Assembly: GCA_018857735.1 (NCBI GenBank)
Contig: JABMCL010000049.1
Location: 248,001-312,000, forward strand
Origin: Alviniconcha marisindica
Lineage: Eukaryota > Mollusca > Gastropoda > Provannidae
Direction: 5' to 3'
Length of the DNA: 64,000 nt
Shown: piece by piece, positions 45,103 through 57,700 of the stretch
Layout: each line of letters opens with the position of its first letter
Position numbering within the stretch: the stretch's first letter is position 1
Position numbers and translations under genes: made by a program
The notes under the pieces: model-generated
What the model was told of the DNA's origin: nothing
What the model saw: the letters and a program-made list of their open reading frames with translations, nothing else
Database searches by the model: none

Positions 45103-48100
45103 ATGGGTGTAGGCCTACAACCTGTTCTTATGCCTTTTCATTACACAAGGGACACTAATCATCAGGCAGTATTATCCTGTCATACTAAATTAATCTACCT
45201 CAGACGAGGTTACAAAAGCTTACAAAAGTAATGATATCTTGGACAATTGTAAAGATAGCAAACCAACAGACCCCTTTCATTTATCTCTAAATCAGGTCTG
45301 TAATGTGACATATCATACAGCTTTGGCTGTTCACAACCAGTTCATGCATTAAGGTCCCCACGTAACAAAATGTATAAATCTTCATCACAAATTTCTTGAA
45401 CTAAATTTTCTTCTAAAATAAGTAAGGTAACTTTCCAGCTAGATTTTCTACATCGAACACTAAAAACTCAGTTCAGAGCGGTGGTCCTGCCTGTCCTACC
45501 GTCTCCTTCTTGATGCTCGCTCAGAGCGGTGGTCCTGCCTGTCCTACCGTCTCCTTGATGCTCGCTCAGAGCGGTGGTCCTGCCTGTCCTACCGTCTCCT
45601 TGATGCTCGCTCAGAGCGGTGGTCCTGCCTGTCCTACCGTCTCCTTGATGCTCACTCAGTGGGATGGTCCTGCCTGTCCTACCGTCTCCTTCTTGATGCT
45701 CGCTCAGAGCGGTGGTCCTGCCTGTCCTACCGTCTCCTTGTTGATGTTCGCTCAGTGGGATGGTCCTGCCTGTCCTACCGTCTCCTTGTTGATGTTCGCT
45801 CAGTGGGATGGTCCTGCCTGTCCTACCGTCTCCTTCTTGATGCTCACTCAGTGGGGTGGTCCTGCCTGTCCTGCCTGTCCTACCGTCTCCTTCTTGATGC
45901 TCGCTCAGTGGGGTGGTCCTGCCTGTCCTACCGTCTCCTTCTTGATGCTCGCTCAGAGCAGCGAGGTTGGGTGTTCCTGCCTTGACCCTTGTTACCAGGA
46001 CTCCATGGCGGCGACTGTCTGCTATCCCAGTAGTCGGACAGTCCAGACTGCCTGGGTCCACGTTCACTGCGTGCACCTCCGCAGTCTGTATGTGCAGGAA
46101 TGTCACGCTCTATGCCTCAGCTGTCGACAGACAGGGAATCCCTGCCACTGTAGCAGTCTTCACGTGGCATTTGACCCCCGGCGTTGACCCGATCAGCTGA
46201 CTGTTCCTGTGCTGGGTTGGTTGCGGCCCCTGCATTGTCTGCTGTTGCGACTTGGGCGTAGGTCCTGGAGTCTGGCCGTCGTGGTTCCACAGTAAGTTTG
46301 CCTTTCTTGAAGAAGGCCACTTTCCCGTCCCTCCTGGCTGCCGCAACGATTGCCACTTGGTTTCTGGTCAAGTCGTTTGCCACCTTCATGCCTCGGTCCT
46401 CAAGGTTGTCCCTGAAATGTCGATTTGATAGGACAGTCATTTTGTCTTTCCAGTGGTTGAACTTGACAATCATGGGCTTTGGTTTGCCGTCCCGATGTTG
46501 GCTGACTCAGTGTGCTCAGGCAATGTCATCTGTCATCCATTGCTGGGGTCCCGCCACCCAGTTGAGAACGTCTGTCACTGCTTGGGCACAGGTGTCGTAG
46601 TCCTCAAGGCGCGAGCCCCTGCTGTGGGGGATCCTGTACATTCTCAAGTTATCTCTTCCAGAAAACTCCTCCAGCTTTTCCAACTCCGCCTTCAGTTTTG
46701 TCATTTCACCCTCCATTCTCCGCACCATCGATGTGGTCTTTTCTGCTTTGTTTTGTTTGTTTTTCATGTGGATCAAACAGTTTGTCAACGTCACTCTTAT
46801 TTTCTTGCAGTTTCAAGGACAGTTCAGACTGTTCCTTCTCCATCCTGTCACATCTTCTGCCGATTTCTTCGCTTTTCAATCTTACATGATTAATGTCCAT
46901 TTTATACTGCTCCTATGTTGTTTTGCAATAGATTCATGCTTGTTTGTAGCCACTGGAAGCTTTCATACTGTTGTTGGATCGCTTCAAGTATCCGTGCCCC
47001 CATGTCTTGTTCAATGTTTGATGTTGCTTGTACAGGGATTTCTGTACTCACAATTTGGAGATCCACTCATGTTTCATAGCGTTTTGTTTTAGGGGCTTCT
47101 TCTTGCAGATCCTGCAATGCGTGTGGGTCAGTCTCGTTTCTGGGAGGCCCAGGGTTCAGTTCAACGTCTCCACAACACAGGAGGTAGCTTGCCAGGAACA
47201 TGAATAGCAGAACTTCTAGCCTGTTTCTTGGTGTCACGACTTGAGTACACATTTTGAATGCGAAGTTGGCGCGCTTGGTCATGAAGCTCAGAAAAGCTGT
47301 CACAAAGCTGCCTCAGCTGACACGAAAACACAAGTAGTGCACCGGCATCTTCAATTCTTGTCTCCAATTTTGTACCAAAATGATTGTCACACTAAGTCCT
47401 GATGGAATATCTAAACTTATGCTCTTTACGGTGATAATTAAAATGATAATCACTCAAATTAATCTATATTAGCAGGAGCGTCAAAAAAAGCAGCCTGTCA
47501 CTTCGATGAGAACAGTTCACCACCGCGAGCGAGAGAGACAGACAGACAGACAGACACAGACAGACACACAGAGACAGAGAGATAAAAAGGCATGGAGAGG
47601 CAGGAACAGAGGGAGCTGATCAAATTAGCCTAAAAGATTGTGAATTTAGTAACAATTAAGCTAAGAGATCAAAAATTGAATATTTCAACACAGAAACACA
47701 CTCACCCCAACATACACAAAACACACGTCCTAACAAAACAGCCTAACACTACATCAGAAGAGTCCAAATACCTACATGACTGCCTCTCTCATGTACACAC
47801 ATTCTCTCTGCCTCTCTGCTAGCCACATAATGTGGACAGAAAAACGGGTAGAAATATGTATAAAGGCTCTTGATTAGATAAAATAAAAAGAATTATTTTG
47901 TTAAAGGCATAAAATCTCCCCCAAAAGCCAAAGCAAAGCAAAATTGTTGTAGGTTTTTCCCCTCTTCATATTTAATGCCCCTATGAAACTCAAAACAATT
48001 GTCTGTAGCAGGAAGGTGCGGTTATCATGGAAATGTTGGAAACCTGGTCACAACTCACTTTTTCCTGAGCCGTTGCAGATTTGGGTCTGACAATGGTGCG

Positions 48101-51100
48101 CAGGACGTAAGAGATGGAGAAGAAAGTGAGAAGTGCACGACACTCAGCGGCCCGCTGTCGACCAGATGGAATGATGCTGCACAGCGCCACACGAAGCCGC
48201 AACAGTCGTATGCGTAACATTTCTTGGATGGAAGGAGTCTGCTTCTGAAAGTTCTCATTTACATGCTGGTGCAGGCTTTCAACCATCCCTGGACAATAAA
48301 AGGTAACAGTTGCAAACAGTATAATGTCACACATTATTTTTCCTTCTTTTTTCCCTGTATGGAAAGTGCGGGGGGGGGGGGGCGGTGGCGGGAAGCATGC
48401 AGGTGTTAATATTTCATGTTAAAGTTGATGTCAATAGAAACTTTATCCCATTTGTAAAAGGACACAACTACTTCCCCCCTCCCCCTACCCCACCGCCCCA
48501 AAAAGAAGAAACGGTCAGACATACAGTATGTTAACACACTTTTAATGTTACTGGAACTCAGTTGCCTTTCTAAGAGCAGAATTGTTGTCTGATGGAAGAA
48601 GTCACCTCTAACCACATAAATAGTTGTCCAACCACAGACATTGTTGTCTAACCACAACAGAGAATATCTTGACTTCTGGCCAATGACTGTCAGTCCCCTG
48701 ACTTTAACATTTCCACTTTCATGCTGAGTGATCGGAGACTTGCACATCAAAAAGAAAAGAAAAACTGGACTGGAATGTCTTGACTTTACCGGTGCTGTGA
48801 GCCACAGAGCAGGCACTTTATACATGTCCTGTGGTGTTATAATTACTACTGCTATTATTGATCTTACACTTTATACATGTCCTGTGGTGTGATAATTACG
48901 ACTGCTATTATTGATCTTACACTTTATACATGTCCTGTGGTGTGATAATTACGACTGCTATTATTGATCTTACACTTTATACATGTCCTGTGGTGTTATA
49001 ATTACGACTGCTATTATTGATCTTACACTTTATACATGTCCTGTGGTGTTATAATTACGACTGCTATTATTGATCTTACACTTTATACATGTCCTGTGGT
49101 GTTATAATTACGACTGCTATTATTGATCTTACACTTTATACATGTCCTGTGGTGTTATAATTACGACTGCTATTATTGATCTTACACTTTATACATGTCC
49201 TGTGGTGTTATAATTACGACTGCTATTATTGATCTTACACTTTATACATGTCCTGTGGTGTTATAATTATTACTGCTATTATTGATCTTACACTTTATAC
49301 ATGTCCTGTGGTGTTATAATTATTACTGCTATTATTGATCTTACACTTTATACATGTCCTGTAGTGTTATAATTATTACTGCTATTATTGATCTTACATT
49401 TTATACATGTCCTGTAGTGTTATAATTATTACTGCTATTACTGATCTTATGGCTGTTCTTAAGTGGGTGAACTTTCATTTCACGAACCTAGTTCAGAGTG
49501 TCTGTCAAACCTGATAAAAGTTCAGTGAACATAGCTGGTTCTTAATTGGGTGAACTTTCGCTTCGCTCAACATGTTCTGGAAATACTCGCCCAGTCCAGC
49601 GAACCTTGACTCTGACTGGCTGAGGGCAAAGAGAGCTCTCCTGTGGATGAGGAAGAAATAAAAATAAAAATGGATGATGGTGTCGATACTTCATTTGCTT
49701 CGGTGGGAACTGACATATTTGTTTACTTGTGGGAGGCGCAGCCATGTCTCTGGGACCCAGAATGATATAGTATTAGTAGTTGAATTACCCTGTGAGGGAT
49801 GATTAAGTATACTGACCTGACTTGACTTTAGCCTACATTTCAGATCATGCTGACTGCCGTGCTTCTGCCACAAGTTCGGGCCAAAGCTTACATCTCATTA
49901 TAAGCTAGTTAAGAAACGAAGTACAGATCGTCCAACTGCCCGAACCATGTTCGGTAAACCAAAAGTTTGTCTGAGTTCAATGAAGAAATTAATTATAATT
50001 TGTCAAACTGTCCAAAGTATATTTGATGAACTTACAAACTGTAAGTTTGCCAAATATACAATTAAGAACGTGTTTCAGTGCTCCCAATAACACACAACTG
50101 CTGGTCTACTACACATAAATTTTAATATTGACACACAAATTAGAGATCCATGCATCATCCTGACGCACACATAATTATTTGTTGAAAATGATTGATATAC
50201 TTGACGGTAAGTTAGTGCATCAATGAAACCGGCAAGATTTGGAACACAAAACTCTGCTTGTCTAACCACATTTCTGTCCGTGATGCTGATTGGTTTAAAT
50301 GTCATTTTCAGCAGCTGTATTTCAAAGCTGACTGGTCGGAAATTCACTTCCTACCTATGCTATCATTTCCTTTCTATGCCTTTGTTTTCATTTTGGCTGA
50401 AAATATGTCACTTTTACCTGGCTTATATATGTGAAGAAGTGCTCGGCAGCAAAGTCTGATGAAAATATTATTGTTAAGGGAGAGAGAAGTATTAAAGCAG
50501 CTCAAAAAGATCCTAGTGCAACCATAGTCACTAGCATATGTTCGACTGGTGCAACTGTAGCAGGTAGCGTAAATACAAATGAATTTTTGCATTGGCGAAA
50601 ACTGCCTCTCATTTTTTCTACTGATCAGTCACAAAATGGATCTTGCAGTTCCACAGTGATCTACTCTTCGCCCTAGCAGCCAAATGATTTATTATAGTTA
50701 CCATTTTGCAACAATTGGTTTTGTACTTGCTTCCTTCACTGTATTGCTTCCTGTGCTGTATTTCATCGGAACAACCTCAAACAAAACTGAGGCTGTACTT
50801 TAGCTGTTCTGATAATTTAAAAAAAGTCAATGAAGGAAGCAAAATACAGAAGAAATTGTCACAAAAACGGCAATTACAACTGATTTGGCTACCTGATGGA
50901 AGGAAAAATCACTGTGAAACTAAGAATTTGAGATCTAAAAGGACTCAAGCTGAAACGACTGGGGAATTCTTTTCAAACGTATCATGTACTAAAGGACTGT
51001 AAAATTAACCCTTTCAGTTTCACTACCATGCTTGCCATGTCGTCACTCAGACAACGCGCCAAACTTGAAACTATTAAGGCCTTTTGCCCCCCTCACAGGA

Positions 51101-51644
51101 GCATGTGAAAGGAATTCTATCAAACTGCACAAGCGTTGAAAGTAGACCTGTTACAGGACCATCAAACAGACTGTTTGCAGGGACGTATGGGAGCACTTTT
51201 TAGACCAGAAATTTTACAGGCTGGGACGGTGAAGGGGTTAATGTGAAGATAGTAACGATGGAGCATGTGTGGTGTGATGTTGTTTTTGTTGTTGTTGTTT
51301 TAATACAAAAATGGTGTTGTGACCCCCAGTTTAGGCTGTTTGACCCTTAGATTTTTGGACAATAATAATAATTGGCCATTTCTATGGCGCATGATCCCTA
51401 GCAAGATCTAGGGCACAATGTTCCGTACAAAAAAAGCTGCAGAAAAATGTATAAACACATACAATGGACAAAATAAAAAAAGTTTTGGGCCATACGACCA
51501 CCAACCACGCAAGAATTTACATACAGCAATTTTAGTAAATAAACCAAAGTTGTCAGTTACCAAATATGACCAAACTCTGCTTTTAGCACACATGTATGAT
51601 ACAAGTAGATATACTGCAAATACAAAAATGTACAGTGGGATATT

Positions 51645-51715
<71 letters not shown>

Positions 51716-54700
51716 GGGGTGGGGGGGAGGGGAGGTGTATTAATTATATGCAGATTTGAAGAGATGAGTTTTTAAGGCTTGCTTGAAAGAAGATGTTGAT
51801 ACTGAGTGACGAACATCATACGGTAACGAGTTCCACTGTGTCAGGCCCGTGAAAGAAAAAGCTCATCATTGTGACCCTCACTGAAAATTTATATTGGGAG
51901 CATTGGGCTTTACATTTTATATATGTACATATTACTGCTATTATTGATCTTACACTTTATACATGTCTTGTAGAGTTATAATTATTGCTGCTGTTATTGA
52001 TCTTACACTTTATACATCCTGTAGTGTAATAATCATTACTGCTGTTATTGATCTGACAGATCACAGAGGAAAACAAACCACACTTTACCTTGTCTGACAG
52101 CCAGCAAGACATCCCAGACATCATAGCCAACAAAGGTGGTGTACTCCAGCATCTGGACCACAAAGCTGGGCGACAGCTGCAGCGATTCATCCCGAGCGTT
52201 GAACACACGGAAGACACACAGTGATCCCTGACTCTGACCCACCAAGCCACAGCCGGTGTTGGTCTGCACGCAGGACAGGAGGTGGGGGCAGCCGGTGTTG
52301 GTCTGCACGCAGGACATGAGAGAGCCCCCGCTGGGGTGGTGGTGGTCAGCAATGAGGGAGGACACCAGGTCCAGCGTTTCCATGGAAGATGTGTGCAGTG
52401 TCTGAAACAGACAATTGCAGAGGATACAGCAATGAGGGAGGACACCAGATCCTGCGTTTCCATGGAAGATGTGTGCAGCGTCTGAAACAGACAATTGCAG
52501 AGGATACAAAGTTGAAGGGATAATGTGGAAAAAGAAGAAGTTTGATAATTGTTTTTCTTGTCGCTATCAGTATAGAGACAGGAGTGTGGTATATAGCCAC
52601 CTCCCCAGGACTCTGACGCTCAAGTCCATGCAGTTAAAACTTTGGGTTTTGCCGCCAGCCTTTTTGGATTTGTTTAGTGACGTATGTCTGGCCAAGCTGG
52701 CACCCCACAGGTATAAAAGCACAATTGTGGTCTTTGAGAGTAGAGTTGCTATCAGTTGGGTTCTGAAAGGTAGAAGGAATCAACACACACACAACTCTCC
52801 CCCATTGTGGTTACTCTGCCAAAGTTCTTAACGGCCAGGACTTGGGTTAGATAGTGCTGCTAGTACTCGGTTTATTTTGGGACCTACTGAGACAGAAGAT
52901 TTGGGGGCCTTTCAAAACTTAAAATAATTTTCAAGATCTCAAACTTAGAATATTTTCTGCCATTTTACAACCCAGTTGATTTTTTAGACACATTTCAGGT
53001 CTTTCTGAACTTTCAGGCCTTTCTAAGAATATTTTTTAATCTTGATGAACTTAGAATATTTTTCAAGATTTCAGAACTGATCATATTTCTGGACCATTTC
53101 AGACTTAGAATATTTTCAGCATTTTAGAACTTTTAGGCCTCAAAATTAATTTATTTTTTAATTTATTTTTTGCCTCTTTGGAACTTAGAATATTTTTCAA
53201 GACCACAGGGCTCAGATTTCTTTTTGGCCACTTCAGAACAGACTTCTGTTGTTGAAATTTGAGGACTTAAAATATTTTTGGGTGTGCGAAACTTAGAACA
53301 TTTTTAAGAAGATTTTTCAAGTTCTTTCAAGACTTCATGACCTGGGATATTGTGGGGCCCTTTGGGACTTAGAACATTTTGGGGCAAGGGTTGTTAGATG
53401 ACATTGCATGCCTTGAAATACGGCTCAATTTATTACCAAACAGAGAAAACTTAGATTATCATTTTAGATGCTATAGTTGTACATTGTTAGCAACTTTGTT
53501 TTGTACACATATATGTTGCAGCATAGATAGCCTTAAATGCAAGTAACTAGCCTGTTTGATGGGAAAATAACCTGTACATGTATATTTTGTTTCATGCAAA
53601 GAACCCTGTGACTTTTAAATTGTTCTTGAACACAAACCAGAAATTCACACGCATCCATTTGTTTTGATCCATACTTGTGTTGTACACCTGGTGACCTAGT
53701 GATCGGGGATACACCCCTGGTGGAGTTTCTGTTTCTGGTATTTACTCACATGCCAGGTGAGTTACTGTTCTTGAACACAAACCAGAAATTCACAGGCATC
53801 CATTTGTTTTGATCCATACTTGCGTTCTACACCTGGTGATTGGGGATACACCCCTGGTGGAGTTTCTGTTTCTGGTATTTACTCACATGCCAGGTGAGTT
53901 ACTGTAGGTGACTCAGGTTATTGTTTTTGTCTTTACGTGCGATATCTTTCCAGCATTAATTAACTCCCTTGTTTGCTGATTCTTGTGACTATATTTGTTT
54001 CTTTGCCCTCCTGACAGTGTTTCTTGCAGACCTTCATGCACATGTACCATCCACAGGCGCATACAGTCAAAAACCTGTCAAGCTAACACTTAGCTTTACA
54101 GTAAGACATATTTGATATGTAAAGCCCAGTCAAACACAATTATCATAATGAAACAAAATTAATCAAATCACAAGAAAAAGTCATTTACTGCTCATGATAG
54201 AACCAGGAAAAACTCAGGTTAACTGACCATGGAAGGCAGAAAATTCCTCACACACCTGGAGCATGTAAAGCTATATTCTGAGAGCTCACAGGAAACCACT
54301 AACAGCGGAATGTTCTCAACAGTAGAAACTTTTAACATTTAAAGGTTCTCAGCAGGGGAAACCTTTGACATTTAAAGGTTCTCAGCAGGGGAAACCTTTG
54401 ACATTTAAAGGTTCTCAGCAGGGGAAACCTTTGACATTTAAAGGTTCTCAGCAGGGGAAACCTTTGACATTTAAAGGTTCTCAGCAGGGGAAACCTTTGA
54501 CATTTAAAGGTTCTCAGCAGAAGAAACCTTTGACAGCAGATGGTGCTCAACAAAGGAAACCTTTGACAGTTGATGGTTCACAGCAGAGGAAGCCTTTGAC
54601 AGTCGATGGTTCTCAGCAGAGGAAACCTTTGACTGCTGACGGTTCTCAGCAGAGGAAGCTTTTGACAGCTAATGGTTCTCAACAGAGGAAACCTTTGATA

Positions 54701-57700
54701 GCAGTGCTCAACAGAGGAAACCTTTGACAGCAGTGCTCAACAGAGGAAACCTTTGACAGCTGATGGTTCTTAGCAGAGGAAACTTTTGACAGCTGATGGT
54801 TCTCAGTAGAGGAAACCTATGACAGCTGACAGTTCTCAGCAGAGGAAGCCTTTGACAGCTGATGGTTCTCAGCAGAGGAAACCTTTGACAGCAGATGGTG
54901 CTTAACAGAGGAAACCTTTGACAGCCGACGGTTCTCAGCAGAGGAAAGCTTTGACAGCTGATGGTTCTCAGCAGAGGAAAGCTTTGACAGCTGATGGTTC
55001 TCAGCAGAGGAAAGCTTTGACAGCTGAAAGTTCTCAACAGAGGAAACCACTGACAGCTGAACGTTCTCAACAGAGGAAACCTTTGACAGCTGACGATTCT
55101 CAGCAGAGGAAACTGTTGACAGCTGACAGTTCTCAGCAGAGGAATCTTTTGACAGCTAATGGCTCTCAACAGAGGAAACCATTGACAGCTGACATTTCTC
55201 AGCAGAAGAAACCTTTGACAGCTGATGGTTCTCAACAGAGGAAACCTTTGACAGCTGATGGTTCTCAATGGTGGAAACCTCTCACAGCTAAATGTTCTCA
55301 ATACAGGAAACATTTGACAGCTGAAGGTTTTGACAGCTCTTAATTAGATTAGAACAATTTGAATCTCTCTCTCTCTCTCTGTTTTAACCACTACACCATT
55401 TTTTATTTTTTTTAAAATCTCAAACCCAAGAAGCATTGACTTGTTTGTAATAAACTCTCAAAAGGTACATTTTCAACTGCCATTTTCAAGCTTCTCCATC
55501 TATCATCACTGAAACCCATTGTACAGATCATATATAATTTTTTTTCTTTCTTCATTGACTGCAGAGTTACAGGTGCTTTTATCTTGTATTTGGCTATGTG
55601 TTGCCATGTTACTGATGACCTTAATAAACAAGTCTGCCGGTCTGTTAACAGAAATTCTAGTTGTTTTCATGACGAGCATGCAACAAATGTGGTTTTCTAT
55701 CTTCACTATTTAACTATTTCGTATTTGACTCAATTGATGAAGCAAGACTCCCACAAATCCATATTATTATTATTCTGGTCACTAATGATGTGCAATACTT
55801 TGTGAATGCAACTGTTTGTGCTCTAAACAAATCGCAAATAAAAATGTAAAGACTAAAAGAGCTTAGGTGGTTTTTTTTATTTGTCTAGATTTTTCAAAAG
55901 CTAGACAAGTGCTTTAAAAAATATTTTTCTGGGTGCCAAGTGCTATGATAAGCCAATTTTCAAGGTACAGATTCAAACTGAGAATCAAGAAAAGAAGAGA
56001 AATCACACACAAAAAGTTTAATAATGGTAATTGAAATGTCATGACTTTTAATGAACACTGATTGAGATTTCATAAATAATGTGATGACTGGATATCAATA
56101 GGTTTCAGTATCACAATGACCTAAAATTATACTTGAGTCCTCTCTCCCCACTTCATAATGCAAGACCCAAAAAGCAATTCTGTTGCACATGTGCACCAGC
56201 ATTGCATAGGAAACAACAACGTCCCCATGCTTCATCTTCAAAACTGAAGTATATGAGCATGTAAAATTATGAACAAATGCTGTAAAACATCAACAAAAAA
56301 TGGTTTCCATTAGTTACAAGTTGCATGTTGATGACGATGACCCGAATATGTTTCATTTGCTTGGCCTTCCCCTATCTTTGGCCCCACAACAAAATGGCAA
56401 GTACCACCGGTTGTGTAACAAACCAACTGGAAACAACTGCAACTTTACACATTACAAAATTACACTGATACTTTGTGATAGTTTTAAATCTTCTGAAATG
56501 ACTGGAGTCATGCTGACAAAAAAGAACATTAAATTTGGACTCCACAACTTGCTTTTAGTTTTAGAACAAAAATAACAGGTCTCCAAAATTCAAACACACT
56601 ATTGTTGTTGTTGATTGCTTTTATATAGTGCTGTTCTCCGCTCTCGAGCAGACTCTCTGCGCTCGTGTCACATGTGACTTTAAATGACTGTCTTTTTACA
56701 GCATGCTTTAAATATCCACCCAAGTGGTGTGCTTGCAGCGCTGTTTGGTAGTTACACGGCTGGTGGCACTTGAAACTGTTGCCATCTCAGCGCATTCTGT
56801 GAACACCATACGACCATGCACCATATTATGTCACTTCATGCAAAGCCATAAACATAGGGTGCACGTGTGTTTGGCTGTAACCTGCCATCTGCACTTTTGG
56901 CACAATGGCTGGGATTTGTTACACGCTACTGCGGTAACACGGGGGTGGAACAGATACCATAATAGGAGTGAGCAGAGAAAGAAACATGCTACTGATGTGT
57001 CTGGTTATAAGCCATCTCAGCCATCTGTGCTAGCTCGTCCCAACTTGCTGAAGAGAGCGACTGTACGCCTAATGTGGAAAACCACTATAAGAGAGCGACT
57101 GTATGCCTAATGTGGAAAACCACTGTAAGGGAAGGACTGTATGCCTAATGTGGAAAACCACTGTAAGGGAAGGACTGTATGCCTAATGTGGAAAACCACT
57201 ATAAGAGAGCGACTGTATGCCTAATGTGGAAAACCACTGTAAGGGAAGGACTGTATGCCTAATGTGGAAAACCACTATTTAAGAAAATGACTGTATGCCT
57301 AATGTGGAAAACCATTATTTTCAAATTTCCACTAAAAACATAAAGTACTGATGCTTTTAAGTATCATCCATCATTTTTCCATCGAAGACAAACACCTCCT
57401 CTGCAGCGTGCCAAAACATAAGGTGCATGCTGCTTTGCAGCCTTCGTGAAATTTAAAAAAACCCAGAAGTATTTGTTTTGTGTATTATTCTTTAACTGTA
57501 AAACGTTTTCTTCCCCAACTACCAGACACAATAACAAACAAGCCAACAGAGGCATGAAAGTTTGTGCACCTATTTTTGATGCAATTCTCTTTCACTTGAA
57601 AACTCTCCATGAGGGGTAGGGTAATGTGACCTTTTGAGAGTTTATATTTATATACGCACGCACACATCAAAAAACTAAATTATGAGCACAAACCTGGTAG

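Noticed and set aside
46117..46900. Possible host RRM/coiled-coil gene
   Set aside because: Domain order and sequence fit LINE ORF1, the frames are broken by shifts and TGA codons, and there are no introns.
50223..51002. Plus-strand frames of 78-98 codons as an exon of a nested gene
   Set aside because: No recognisable protein family. The predicted peptide is low in conserved features and no splice-site-bounded exon could be defined.
51957..52463. 168-codon minus-strand frame starting METQDLVSS
   Set aside because: It is the frame produced if the duplicated upstream acceptor is used. It leaves the MED16 frame after the second acceptor and becomes meaningless.
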